Below, piece by piece: positions 44,737-53,593 of a stretch of 64,000 nt of DNA. The stretch is from Marinoscillum pacificum (lineage in GTDB: Bacteria; Bacteroidota; Bacteroidia; Cytophagales; Cyclobacteriaceae): assembly GCF_024714495.1 (NCBI RefSeq), contig NZ_JAMZMJ010000008.1, positions 1 through 64,000 on the forward strand, given 5' to 3'. Positions within the stretch are counted from its first letter, which is position 1; every line of letters starts with the position of its first letter. The notes beneath the pieces were generated by a model. That model made no database searches, was not told the origin of the DNA, and was given only the letters and a program-made list of their open reading frames with translations. A program made the translations under genes and the position numbers.

Positions 44737-45645
44737 ATGCTAAGACTCATTCGCCAGTGGATTATTGATACACTTGGATTTACCAGATCAGAGGCAAATG
44801 GCACTCTCATCTTAATCCTAATTCTACTCTTGACTGTGATTATTCCCAGACTATTCCTATTGTTTACCAATAATTTAGACAAAAGGTTCACTGCTGATCA
44901 AGATAAATTAGATCAATGGGCTAAACAGATCGAAGAATCACTAGTAAAAAAAGAAAAAGCGCCTTCCATTTCAGAAAAGAAGGAATTTGAGCGATTTAAG
45001 TTTAATCCAAACCAGGCCAGCAAAGAAGATTTACAGCGACTAGGGTTCACCTCAAAATCAGCCCACAACATCACATCTTATCGAACTAAGGGTGGAAATT
45101 TTGAAATCAAAAAAGACCTGAGAAAAATCTACGACATTAATCAGGAATTAATCACTTCCCTTTGGAGCTACATTGATTTGCCTGAAGAAAGGGCAGTCAC
45201 TGAAACCGACAAACCATCGTTTGAACGCCCTGTAGAAGCCATCAAGAAGTTTGATTTAAATCAGGCAGACGCACAAAAATTACAATCAATTCGTGGAATA
45301 GGTCCAGTTTTATCTGAAAGAATAGTAAAATTCAGAGATCGGCTAGGCGGATTTCATACTACCGAACAACTACGTGACGTTTACGGTTTAGATAGTTTGG
45401 TCATAGAAAAACTAGTAGATCAATCCTATATAGAAGCCAACAATCTTGTCAAAATAAACTTGAATACTGATTCATTGAAACACCTCTACCAGCATCCATA
45501 TATAGATTACAACTTAGCGAAGGCCATTTATAACTACCGTGTTCAAAGAGGTCAACTAGATTCTGTTGCTCAGATTAAATCCATAAAGATTCTGAATGAC
45601 AGCATTTATAAAAAAATATATCCCTATCTTTCGTTGAATCCGTGA
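44737..45645 (+). CDS. Membrane-anchored helix-hairpin-helix protein (ComEA-like)
   Basis: 302 residues from the ATG at 44737 (MLRLIRQWI); a TTG at 44716 lies in frame but adds only seven residues. TM segment ~20-42, then three tandem HhH modules of ~65 residues, each opening with an N-x-A or N-x-D turn: FNPNQASKEDLQRLGF, DLNQADAQKLQSIRGIG and NLNTDSLKHLYQHPY. Only the middle module has the canonical GIGP hairpin. ComEA-type proteins bind DNA during uptake. The membrane anchor suggests envelope DNA binding, perhaps competence. It is followed 10 bp later by a large helicase. Confidence 0.82.
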   Translation: MLRLIRQWIIDTLGFTRSEANGTLILILILLLTVIIPRLFLLFTNNLDKRFTADQDKLDQWAKQIEESLVKKEKAPSISEKKEFERFKFNPNQASKEDLQRLGFTSKSAHNITSYRTKGGNFEIKKDLRKIYDINQELITSLWSYIDLPEERAVTETDKPSFERPVEAIKKFDLNQADAQKLQSIRGIGPVLSERIVKFRDRLGGFHTTEQLRDVYGLDSLVIEKLVDQSYIEANNLVKINLNTDSLKHLYQHPYIDYNLAKAIYNYRVQRGQLDSVAQIKSIKILNDSIYKKIYPYLSLNP

Positions 45646-45655
45646 AGGACTTCTT

Positions 45656-48600
45656 ATGGAGAAAATACTGAAGACTTATTTACGTAGGTTAACCAATCTC
45701 TCCGGAAATAATCGATCTCTCTTATTACTACGACTTATATCTGATCAATTTCTGGATTTGCATGACCTTGACTTTTCAGCTGGGCATCCTAGTTTTCATC
45801 TCATAGAGCAATTGATTGCTAAAAAGGATAAAATCAAACTTTGTGATGAATTTGATGCTCGTGATACGACTGTCAATGCGAACAGCCAGAAACTTCGTAA
45901 AATATCAAGAATCGAGAACTTCATATTTCAAGAAAGAGGAGCTAAAGACTTATACGTTGGATGGCCGTTCGTTAGAGGCAAGTTCAGTGACGGCACGCTA
46001 GTAAGGTGCCCATTAATATTCTTCCCGGTTTCATTAACCAGGGAAAAACAAGCATGGTATCTCGAGCAGCGCAAAGATGTCAACATCACTTTAAATAAAA
46101 CATTCCTTTTAGGGTATGCTCATTACAATGACACACAGCTGGATGAAGAATTGATAGAAGCTGTACTGAATGACCTGGACTCTGACAGCACGGTTTTCCG
46201 AACACAGCTTTATGAAATATTGAAAGAGAGCAATCTGGAGCTCAATTTCAACCAGCAAAACTTCATGGATAAGCTGCAGGTCTTTAGCAACTATAAAAAA
46301 GCGCAATACGATTCATTAGAAAAAAGTGGAGTCATCAAACTTCACCCAGAAGCCGTATTGGGTATTTTCCCTCAGGCTGGATCTTACTTAATGCCAGATT
46401 ACATGAAATTGCTTGGAGACAACTCCATTAAGGACATTTCTGAATTCTTCAGTGCAAGAGTAAAAGATGATCCAGAGGAGAATCAAAATATTCGCTTTTC
46501 TGATCAGGTAAAAGAAGAAACCACATTCACACCATTCGACATGGATGCTTCACAAGAGCATGCATTGAAACTGGTAAAAAAAGGCAATTCACTAACCGTA
46601 CAAGGGCCTCCTGGTACCGGAAAATCTCAATTGATATGCAATCTGATAAGTGATTACATCGCTAGAGGGAAAAACGTATTACTCGTATGCCAAAAGAGAG
46701 CTGCTCTGGATGTGGTTTACCAACGCCTGCAAAAACAGGAACTCCACGACTTTATAGGGTTGGTGCATGATTTCAAGAATGACCGCAAGAGCATTTTTGA
46801 GCAAATTGCACGTCAGGTAGATAGCCTGGATGATTACAGGCAAAAAAACAATGGTTTTGATGCCATTCAGCTCGAACGTAGTTTCATACAGGCAAGTAGA
46901 AAAATTGATCAGATAGTTGAAGAATTAGAAGAATTCAAGAAAGCACTTTTTGATGAAGAAGAATGCGGTAAATCAATTAAGGAACTCTACCTAACATCCA
47001 ATCCGGATCAGCCTTCTATATCATTGAACCAGGAATATCGTCAGTATACTTATGATGTAGTCCCTGAATTCTTAAAAAGCCTCTCCCAATACTTAGACTA
47101 CCATCGTCGATTCACTCAAAAAGAATCCTTTTGGAATGAGGGACCTTCATTTGCTGATTTTACGACTCAGGATCTCATCAAGATCAAAGATATTGTCAAT
47201 GAGCTCGAAGGTTTCAATTCTACACTAAAAGAGGAATCAAAATCATTTAGTGCTTCTCCTTTAGATTTTGAGAGTTGCCTACATTTCCTGACACACATTG
47301 AAGACCTGGGTCAGCTAAAGTCCAACCTGGATAACGATCTGGTATATCAATATTACCAGCACATGATAGATAATGATCCAAAGGAGGATCAACAGTGGCT
47401 TTCCACCATGGAACGCACTTTGCTTCAATGCTTTAAAGGTCCAGGAGCGGAAATTTCATTAAAATCAGAAGAGCTAGGTAGATTTCAGGAATCTCTGGAA
47501 CACGCCATTAAAGCTAGGAAAGGGCTGTTTAGCTGGATCAGATGGAGACTTTTTTCTGCTGACAAAATCTTTGTCACCAGAGTTCTGGTCTCGAATGAAC
47601 TTAAAGGCAATAAGGAAGGACTTGAAATCTTGATGAATAAGATTGACAATCGCCTCAACTATGAGCACATTGTCTCTCAAATAGAAGCTACCAATTGGCT
47701 CAAAGACTTCCCAAAGACATACAGAAAGATTGATATACAAAATTGGTTCTTTTATCAAAAGTTAGCCCTGAAGTGCATTCTACTAACCAAATCTATTAGG
47801 ACTTTAAATGATATTCTCCCAGCTAAAAACTTTGACCGCCACGATTATGTAGCACATTTAGGAAAACTGATCACCTTCCTGGAGAAAATACCCACACAAA
47901 TGCAGTTGTGGAGTAGATATATTTCTGAAAAACAGGTCAGAAGCATTTTGCTGGGTAAGGTGGAACAGGAAAAAGTATCGAAAGAACTCACCGAGCAATT
48001 TGACGCATTAGTTGAATATCATAAAATTGATTTAGCCTTTAGCTCAGAACAGCGAAAAATCATTTCCACGCTGCTGGAAGAAGAATCTAGTAATGAAGCA
48101 ATCATTAAGAAATTCGAAAACAGTCTCGCTTTAGCGTGGATTGATCATATTGAAATAAAATACCCGAGTTTAAGATCCGTCTCTTCGTTTAGGCTGGATC
48201 ATTTAACTCAGGAGTTGCAAGAAGCTATTAATGAAAAAAAGAATGTAAGTCAGGAAATATTACTACTGAAATCAAGAGAGCGCACCTATGAAAACCTGGA
48301 ATACAATCGACTCAACAACCTGGTCACTTATAAGGATCTCTACCATCAGGTAACGAAAAGGAGAAAGATATGGCCTATTAGAAGAGTGGTCTCACAATTT
48401 CACGAGGAGATTTTCTCATTACTTCCATGCTGGCTAGCATCTCCAGAATCGGCTTCAGCTATATTTCCTATGGAGGAAATCTTCGATCTGGTCATCTTTG
48501 ATGAGGCATCACAGTGCTTTGCTGAAAGAGGAATTCCAGCTATGTACAGAGGAAAACAAGTAGTCATAGCAGGTGATGACAAACAGCTACAGCCTAATGA

Positions 48601-49648
48601 CCTGTACCGGGTGAGGTGGGAAGATGATGATGACGAAACTCCAGAATTGGAAGTAGACTCTCTACTATCTTTAGCAAAACAGTACTTGATAGAAAGTAGT
48701 CTTCGAGGGCACTACCGAAGTAAGTCACTGGAGTTGATCGAGTTTTCTAATGTGAACTTCTACAAAGGACAGCTCAAGCTGCTTCCAGAATACCATCAAG
48801 CAACCGCTAGCAAGCCAGCGATAGAATATTTAAAAACTGATGGTGTCTGGCAGAATAACAGCAACCTCAAGGAGGCCTCTCTTGTAATTGACTTAATAGA
48901 GACCATTCAAAATAAAACACCGGAAAAAACCATAGGCATTGTTACATTCAATGTCACACAGCAGGCAACTATTCTTGATTTACTGGATGAGAAAATGGAC
49001 GTCGGTAAATTGACTGTTCCCGACTCACTCTTTGTAAAAAACATCGAAAATGTACAGGGAGATGAACGTGACATCATCATTTTCAGTACAGCTTATGCTC
49101 CTGATGCAGATGGAAAAATGCAACTACGATTCGGTAGTCTAAATCAGGCGGGAGGGGAAAACAGATTGAATGTAGCTATCACTAGAGCTAAAGAAAGAAT
49201 ATACATCGTCACGAGTCTGCTTCCTCATCAGCTGGATACAGAAAACACAGCCAATGATGGCCCTAAACTCCTCAAAGCCTATTTGCAATATGCTAAGTCT
49301 GTGAGTGATGGCAACTGGCAACCAAATAGCCTGGAAAATCAATCCAGAAGTAGAGACTGGTATTTAAGAAACCTATTAGAAAGAGATTATGGAGATGTTA
49401 CTGTGAAGAAGACGCTGCCATTCTCAGATCTCACTATTAACAAGAATCAGCAACCTAAGGGGCTTATCTTAACAGACGATGATCTTTTCTTTGATACACT
49501 TTCGGCTAAAGAAGCTCATAGCTATAGGCAATCTCATTTCATGGAAATGAATTGGCCATACACACAATTCTACACTAGAGAATATTGGCTAAATAGAGAC
49601 CAGGCAAATGAAAAGCTCGAAAAGTTTATTCATAGAGTCTCGGATTGA
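45656..49648 (+). CDS. Giant SF1 helicase, DUF4011-like with degenerate nuclease tail
   Basis: 1330 residues. The N-terminal ~280 resemble DUF4011 (LSGNNRSLLLLRL; VGWPFVRGKFSDGTLVRCPLIFFPVSL). Walker A is GPPGTGKSQ (~317-325). Motif II (FDEASQ) comes only at ~949, so about 630 mostly helical residues separate them. AGDDKQLQP, ENVQGDERDIIIFSTAY and LNVAITRAK (motifs III, V and VI) are intact, so the ATPase should be active. The last ~80 residues match a restriction-endonuclease-like (DUF559/Vsr-type) tail by pattern (LILTDDD..YRQSHFMEMNWPYTQFYTREYW) but lack a clear ExK. Related helicase-nuclease fusions occur in DNA processing and phage defence; the role here is unproven. Confidence 0.83.
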   Translation: MEKILKTYLRRLTNLSGNNRSLLLLRLISDQFLDLHDLDFSAGHPSFHLIEQLIAKKDKIKLCDEFDARDTTVNANSQKLRKISRIENFIFQERGAKDLYVGWPFVRGKFSDGTLVRCPLIFFPVSLTREKQAWYLEQRKDVNITLNKTFLLGYAHYNDTQLDEELIEAVLNDLDSDSTVFRTQLYEILKESNLELNFNQQNFMDKLQVFSNYKKAQYDSLEKSGVIKLHPEAVLGIFPQAGSYLMPDYMKLLGDNSIKDISEFFSARVKDDPEENQNIRFSDQVKEETTFTPFDMDASQEHALKLVKKGNSLTVQGPPGTGKSQLICNLISDYIARGKNVLLVCQKRAALDVVYQRLQKQELHDFIGLVHDFKNDRKSIFEQIARQVDSLDDYRQKNNGFDAIQLERSFIQASRKIDQIVEELEEFKKALFDEEECGKSIKELYLTSNPDQPSISLNQEYRQYTYDVVPEFLKSLSQYLDYHRRFTQKESFWNEGPSFADFTTQDLIKIKDIVNELEGFNSTLKEESKSFSASPLDFESCLHFLTHIEDLGQLKSNLDNDLVYQYYQHMIDNDPKEDQQWLSTMERTLLQCFKGPGAEISLKSEELGRFQESLEHAIKARKGLFSWIRWRLFSADKIFVTRVLVSNELKGNKEGLEILMNKIDNRLNYEHIVSQIEATNWLKDFPKTYRKIDIQNWFFYQKLALKCILLTKSIRTLNDILPAKNFDRHDYVAHLGKLITFLEKIPTQMQLWSRYISEKQVRSILLGKVEQEKVSKELTEQFDALVEYHKIDLAFSSEQRKIISTLLEEESSNEAIIKKFENSLALAWIDHIEIKYPSLRSVSSFRLDHLTQELQEAINEKKNVSQEILLLKSRERTYENLEYNRLNNLVTYKDLYHQVTKRRKIWPIRRVVSQFHEEIFSLLPCWLASPESASAIFPMEEIFDLVIFDEASQCFAERGIPAMYRGKQVVIAGDDKQLQPNDLYRVRWEDDDDETPELEVDSLLSLAKQYLIESSLRGHYRSKSLELIEFSNVNFYKGQLKLLPEYHQATASKPAIEYLKTDGVWQNNSNLKEASLVIDLIETIQNKTPEKTIGIVTFNVTQQATILDLLDEKMDVGKLTVPDSLFVKNIENVQGDERDIIIFSTAYAPDADGKMQLRFGSLNQAGGENRLNVAITRAKERIYIVTSLLPHQLDTENTANDGPKLLKAYLQYAKSVSDGNWQPNSLENQSRSRDWYLRNLLERDYGDVTVKKTLPFSDLTINKNQQPKGLILTDDDLFFDTLSAKEAHSYRQSHFMEMNWPYTQFYTREYWLNRDQANEKLEKFIHRVSD

Positions 49649-49687
49649 TATGCTGATTTTACTAGATTAGAACATAACTGAACTGTT

Positions 49688-50467
49688 ATGTGTGAGACTA
49701 TTGATGAAGTACTCAGCAAACTGGATGAAATTATCGCTGAGTCAATTGCCAAACAAAACCCACTTGGATATTTCCCAGCGCTTTACAGGAAAGTCACACA
49801 ATCTGTAAAAGATCATATTGCAGAAGGGTATTTTGATGACAATGAACGAATGGAACGCCTGGACGTCATTTTTGCCAACAGATATCTGGATGCTTATGAG
49901 GAATTCGCTCAACATGGCACTTGTACTCAATCATGGAAACTTGCATTTGAAGGGGGAAAGAATGAAAAACTGATCGTACTTCAGCATCTGTTTCTTGGAA
50001 TGAATGCACACATCAATCTAGACTTAGGCATTGCAGCAGCAGAAGTCTGTCCTGGAGACAAAATTGAGTCACTAAGAGGTGATTTTTTTAAAATCAATAT
50101 TGTGTTAGGATCATTGGTCAATCAAGTGCAGGACGAGCTCTCCGAAATATGGCCATTCATGAAAGTCATTGACTGGCTATCCGGAAACCTCGATGAAGCA
50201 CTTTCGGACTTCTCCATGAACATTGCCCGAGATGGTGCCTGGAAAGTAGCTACAGATTTAGCTCCTTTGAGCGAAATGCAAAGACAATCCTACATTGAAC
50301 AACTGGACACCAGAGTGGTAGGATTCGGATCTGGCATATCGAACACAGGATTTATTCTAAGCGTCATCGTTATGTTTATCCGCTGGGGTCAGAGCAAAGA
50401 CATTGCTAAAAACATTGAGATACTAAACCGTAAATCGGAATTAGTCAGACAAGAACTTAAGGAATGA
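49688..50467 (+). CDS. DUF5995 protein
   Basis: 259 residues, helical, with the DUF5995 hallmark HLFLGMNAHINLDLGIAAAEV and the earlier YFPALYRKVT plus RYLDAYE. These residues could coordinate a metal (several conserved His and Asp). The family is uncharacterised. It lies 39 bp after the helicase, and its stop is one base from the gldH stop. Confidence 0.86.
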   Translation: MCETIDEVLSKLDEIIAESIAKQNPLGYFPALYRKVTQSVKDHIAEGYFDDNERMERLDVIFANRYLDAYEEFAQHGTCTQSWKLAFEGGKNEKLIVLQHLFLGMNAHINLDLGIAAAEVCPGDKIESLRGDFFKINIVLGSLVNQVQDELSEIWPFMKVIDWLSGNLDEALSDFSMNIARDGAWKVATDLAPLSEMQRQSYIEQLDTRVVGFGSGISNTGFILSVIVMFIRWGQSKDIAKNIEILNRKSELVRQELKE

Positions 50468-50468
50468 C

Positions 50469-50945
50469 CTAGTCTTCTACCCCTGCAAGTTCTACACGAA
50501 CTCCTACAGAATAAATTTCCTCTAAAGTATCACGACGCATGTATTGTTGCATTCGAACTTTATAAGTCCCCACATCAGGGAAGTAATAACCTTTAAGAAT
50601 TGGAATCTGATGATCAAACACATCTCCAAGACCACTTCCGTATGGTTCACCTGTTTTTGGTTCGAACAAGATTAAGTTTTCAAGATTCTTTATCACTTCT
50701 CGCCCTGTAGAGTCCACAATAGCATACTGCATGTATAGGTTGTAAAATGGATAACTACTCCCATTCCGCACATTAGCATAAACGTTGAAGGGCATGGAGG
50801 CGTCTTCCAATCGCACATCGAATTCCACTACAGAATCCTCCAACCATATGCGCTCAGATAAATCCGTGTTCTTTTCATATACACGATTCACATCACAACT
50901 CGAAAGCAAAACGATAAACCCAACCAGGGTCAAAAAAAATCTCAT
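50469..50945 (-). CDS. gldH: Gliding motility lipoprotein GldH
   Basis: 158 residues from the ATG at 50945, which opens a signal peptide with lipobox LLSSC (~residue 17). GldH-type motifs are WLEDSVVEFDV, NVYANVRNGSSYPFYNLYMQY and GSGLGDVFDHQIPILKGYYFPDVGTYKV. GldH is an outer-membrane lipoprotein needed for gliding in Flavobacterium johnsoniae. A longer frame upstream of 50945 merely reads the ricT tail in another frame. It follows ricT with a one-base gap, a conserved Bacteroidota pairing. Confidence 0.9.
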   Translation of the reverse strand: MRFFLTLVGFIVLLSSCDVNRVYEKNTDLSERIWLEDSVVEFDVRLEDASMPFNVYANVRNGSSYPFYNLYMQYAIVDSTGREVIKNLENLILFEPKTGEPYGSGLGDVFDHQIPILKGYYFPDVGTYKVRMQQYMRRDTLEEIYSVGVRVELAGVED

Positions 50946-50946
50946 A

Positions 50947-52140
50947 CTAGTTGTTATTCTTTTTATTGTTGGGCCTGTTACCCTTGTTTCGATTATTGTT
51001 CTTATTGCTGAAGTTGCGCTTCTTATTGCGCTTATTCTTGTTCTTACTTTTGCTTTTGCCTTTGGAGAACTTCTTATCCATAGCAACCAGGTCACTATTA
51101 AGACCTCCATCATCTACTACCTCCTCTACGATATCCTCTGCAAGAGTGACAGGCTTCTTGCCCTTCTTATTCATTTCAAGGATCTCGTTGACACGTTTTA
51201 CATCCAGAGGATACCAGGTGTTTTCGTTATCATAACCAAACCACATGATCTTTCTGAAAATATCCGTCTTCTGAAGCTTAGCCAGTCCCTTTTGAGTTTC
51301 TAAAGGCTTATTCAGTTCAGGAATATCTTTAAGGGCATCCATGTAAGTGTCCAGCTCATAATTGAGGCAGCACTTAAGTCGCCCACACTGGCCTGAAAGT
51401 TTACTTGGATTCAAAGAAAGGTTTTGGTAACGAGCGGCCTGAGTACTTACACTCTTGAACTCACCCATCCAGGTAGAGCAACACAATTCACGTCCACATG
51501 ACCCAATACCGCCAAGTCGACCAGCCTCTTGACGAAGACTAATCTGACGCATTTCTACACGTATCTTGAATTCTGCTGCCAAAAGCTTTATTAACTCTCT
51601 AAAATCAACACGATCATCTGCTGAATAATAAAAAGTCGCTTTGGTATTATCTGCCTGATATTCAATATCAGTCAGCTTCATATCTAGTTTTAAATCGTCG
51701 ATGATTTGACGGGTACGATATAGCGTTGGCATTTCACGTTTCTTCACATCTCTGAACTTATCCAGATCCTTTTGTGAAGCTATTCGATAGATAGCCTTGA
51801 TTTCATCATCGTCTTTCACAGCCTTTTTCTTCATCTGAAGTCTTACTAACTCCCCCTGCAAAGACACATGACCAACATGATGACCATTTGGCACATCTAC
51901 AACTACTGCATCACCAGTAGTCAAAGCCAAATCATTACTATTCCTAAAAAACTCCTTTCGGCCGTTTTTAAATCGTATTTCTACTATATCAAAAAGGTAT
52001 TGACCTGGACCTTCCATATCAGAAAGCCAGTCAAATACGTTCATTTTATTACAACCTCCTGTGCTACAGCCTCCATTATTTTTGCAGCCCAGAACCTGTC
52101 CGTCATCTCCAACCGCCGTACTACACGATGCACACCCCAT
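50947..52140 (-). CDS. ricT: RicT/PSP1-domain protein with Cys-rich head and basic tail
   Basis: 397 residues with the PSP1 domain (~50-280) including CGRELCCSTWM and GQCGRLKCCLNYE cysteine motifs of RicT (YaaT). In Bacillus RicT joins RicA and RicF in an Fe-S complex that supports RNase Y-dependent mRNA processing; no ricA or ricF is visible here. The N-terminus adds five cysteines at residues 3, 6, 19, 25 and 30. The last ~50 residues are a Lys/Asn/Arg-rich low-complexity tail. Co-transcribed with gldH. Confidence 0.87.
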   Translation of the reverse strand: MGCASCSTAVGDDGQVLGCKNNGGCSTGGCNKMNVFDWLSDMEGPGQYLFDIVEIRFKNGRKEFFRNSNDLALTTGDAVVVDVPNGHHVGHVSLQGELVRLQMKKKAVKDDDEIKAIYRIASQKDLDKFRDVKKREMPTLYRTRQIIDDLKLDMKLTDIEYQADNTKATFYYSADDRVDFRELIKLLAAEFKIRVEMRQISLRQEAGRLGGIGSCGRELCCSTWMGEFKSVSTQAARYQNLSLNPSKLSGQCGRLKCCLNYELDTYMDALKDIPELNKPLETQKGLAKLQKTDIFRKIMWFGYDNENTWYPLDVKRVNEILEMNKKGKKPVTLAEDIVEEVVDDGGLNSDLVAMDKKFSKGKSKSKNKNKRNKKRNFSNKNNNRNKGNRPNNKKNNN

Positions 52141-52168
52141 GGATTAAATTGTTTTTATGATAACTTAT

Positions 52169-52197
52169 CAAATATAACGAACAAGTAACACAATCAA
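52169..52197 (-). promoter_or_regulatory. Bacteroidota promoter for ricT-gldH
   Basis: On the minus strand, TATATTTG (plus 52169-52176) is preceded by TTG (plus 52195-52197) with an 18-base spacer, the same geometry as the MATE promoter. Leader about 20-25 nt to the ATG at 52140. Confidence 0.65.
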
Positions 52198-52220
52198 TTG
52201 ATCGGTGTTAGGATGATCTT

Positions 52221-53501
52221 TTATTGACCTAGTTTTTGAAGGTCTTTACCGATATCAGTTCGATAATTCATTCCTTCCCAATTTACCAGATCAACAGCAG
52301 CATAGCATCTTGTTAATGCTTCGCCCATATTCTTTCCTAACCCTGTCAAAGCCATTACTCGTCCTCCATTGGTAACTAACTTGCCTTCCTGGATTTTAGT
52401 GCCTGCGTGAAATGGAATTACACTCTTAATTTCTTTTTTGAATCGGATTTCTTTACCCTTTTCATAAGATTCGGGATATCCTCCAGAGACAAGAATCACA
52501 GTACTCGCAGTGTATGGCTCAATATCTAATTCCTTCCCAGCTAATTCGCCTTCCGCCGCAGCTTCTAGCAATTCAACCAAATCACTTTTGATTCTTGGAA
52601 TGACAACCTCCGTCTCAGGATCACCCATACGAACATTGTATTCAATCACATATGGCTCTCCACTTTGGTTCATCAAACCAATGAAAATAAAACCACAATA
52701 ATCCATTCCTTCTTCTTGAATTCCGCGAACCGTCGGCTTCACTACTTGCTCTTCCACTTTTTCCATAAAGCTTTTATCAGCAAACACAACCGGGGATACT
52801 GCTCCCATTCCACCTGTATTCAATCCTGTATCTCCATCACCGATTCGCTTATAATCTTTTGCCTCAGGAAGAATAACATAGTCCTTACCATCTGTCAAAA
52901 CAAAAACTGACAGCTCGATACCTTTTAGGAATTGCTCAATTAAGACTTTTGCACTTGCATCACCAAATTGTTTGTTGATAATTAAGTCGTCTAGATTTTG
53001 TTTTGCTTCCGCAAGATCTTCCGTGATTAACACTCCTTTCCCAGCAGCTAAACCATCTGCTTTCAAAACGTAAGGTGGCTCTAATGATTCCAGGAATTTA
53101 TATCCTTCTTCAATATTGGTTTCATCAAACACTTCAGCTGCTGCGGTAGGAACTCCATATTTCTTCATGAAGTCTTTGGCAACCTGCTTACTCCCTTCTA
53201 GGATAGCACCGGTTTTACCAGGGCCAACTACCAACAGACTTTTATGTGCTGCCTTCAAGTCGTCAGCTAATCCATTTACCAATGGGTCTTCAGGACCGAT
53301 AACCACCAGATCAATCTCATACTGAGTGACAGCATTGATTACCGCTACATGATTTTTAGGATCTAAATCTAGGTTTGTCGCAACATCGCCAGTCCCTCCA
53401 TTACCTGGAGCAATGTATAATTTATCACATTTTGGACTTTGCGCCATTTTCCATGCCAACGCATGCTCTCTTCCTCCAGAGCCGATCACTAAAATATTCA
53501 T
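52221..53501 (-). CDS. purD: Phosphoribosylamine-glycine ligase
   Basis: 426 residues, the normal length, with the N-terminal GSGGREHALAWKM and APGNGGTG, and the ATP-grasp core (YVLKADGLAAGKGVLI, EYNVRMGDPETEVV). It joins phosphoribosylamine and glycine in purine synthesis. A -7-like TATTTTTG (minus, plus 53537-53544) lies ~36 bases upstream. Confidence 0.97.
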   Translation of the reverse strand: MNILVIGSGGREHALAWKMAQSPKCDKLYIAPGNGGTGDVATNLDLDPKNHVAVINAVTQYEIDLVVIGPEDPLVNGLADDLKAAHKSLLVVGPGKTGAILEGSKQVAKDFMKKYGVPTAAAEVFDETNIEEGYKFLESLEPPYVLKADGLAAGKGVLITEDLAEAKQNLDDLIINKQFGDASAKVLIEQFLKGIELSVFVLTDGKDYVILPEAKDYKRIGDGDTGLNTGGMGAVSPVVFADKSFMEKVEEQVVKPTVRGIQEEGMDYCGFIFIGLMNQSGEPYVIEYNVRMGDPETEVVIPRIKSDLVELLEAAAEGELAGKELDIEPYTASTVILVSGGYPESYEKGKEIRFKKEIKSVIPFHAGTKIQEGKLVTNGGRVMALTGLGKNMGEALTRCYAAVDLVNWEGMNYRTDIGKDLQKLGQ

Positions 53502-53536
53502 GATGTAGATTTTTCTATTTCACTGAAAACAAGTTT

Positions 53537-53544
53537 CAAAAATA
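53537..53544 (-). promoter_or_regulatory. Candidate -7 element of purD
   Basis: TATTTTTG on the minus strand (plus CAAAAATA), 36 bases upstream of the purD start. No -33 TTG at 18-19 bases. Confidence 0.4.
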
Positions 53545-53593
53545 GAAACTAATTCTACACCCTGAGTACTTATGTAAGGATTAAAAGTGAATT

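Noticed and set aside
50946-51113. A longer N-terminus for GldH
   Set aside because: The extra 56 residues read the ricT tail in another frame. The lipoprotein signal begins at the ATG at 50945.
50951-51235. A plus-strand leucine-rich open frame that looks like a small membrane protein
   Set aside because: It is the complement of the Lys/Asn-rich ricT tail (AAN codons read as TTN). No start context or family supports it, and ricT is convincing on the other strand.
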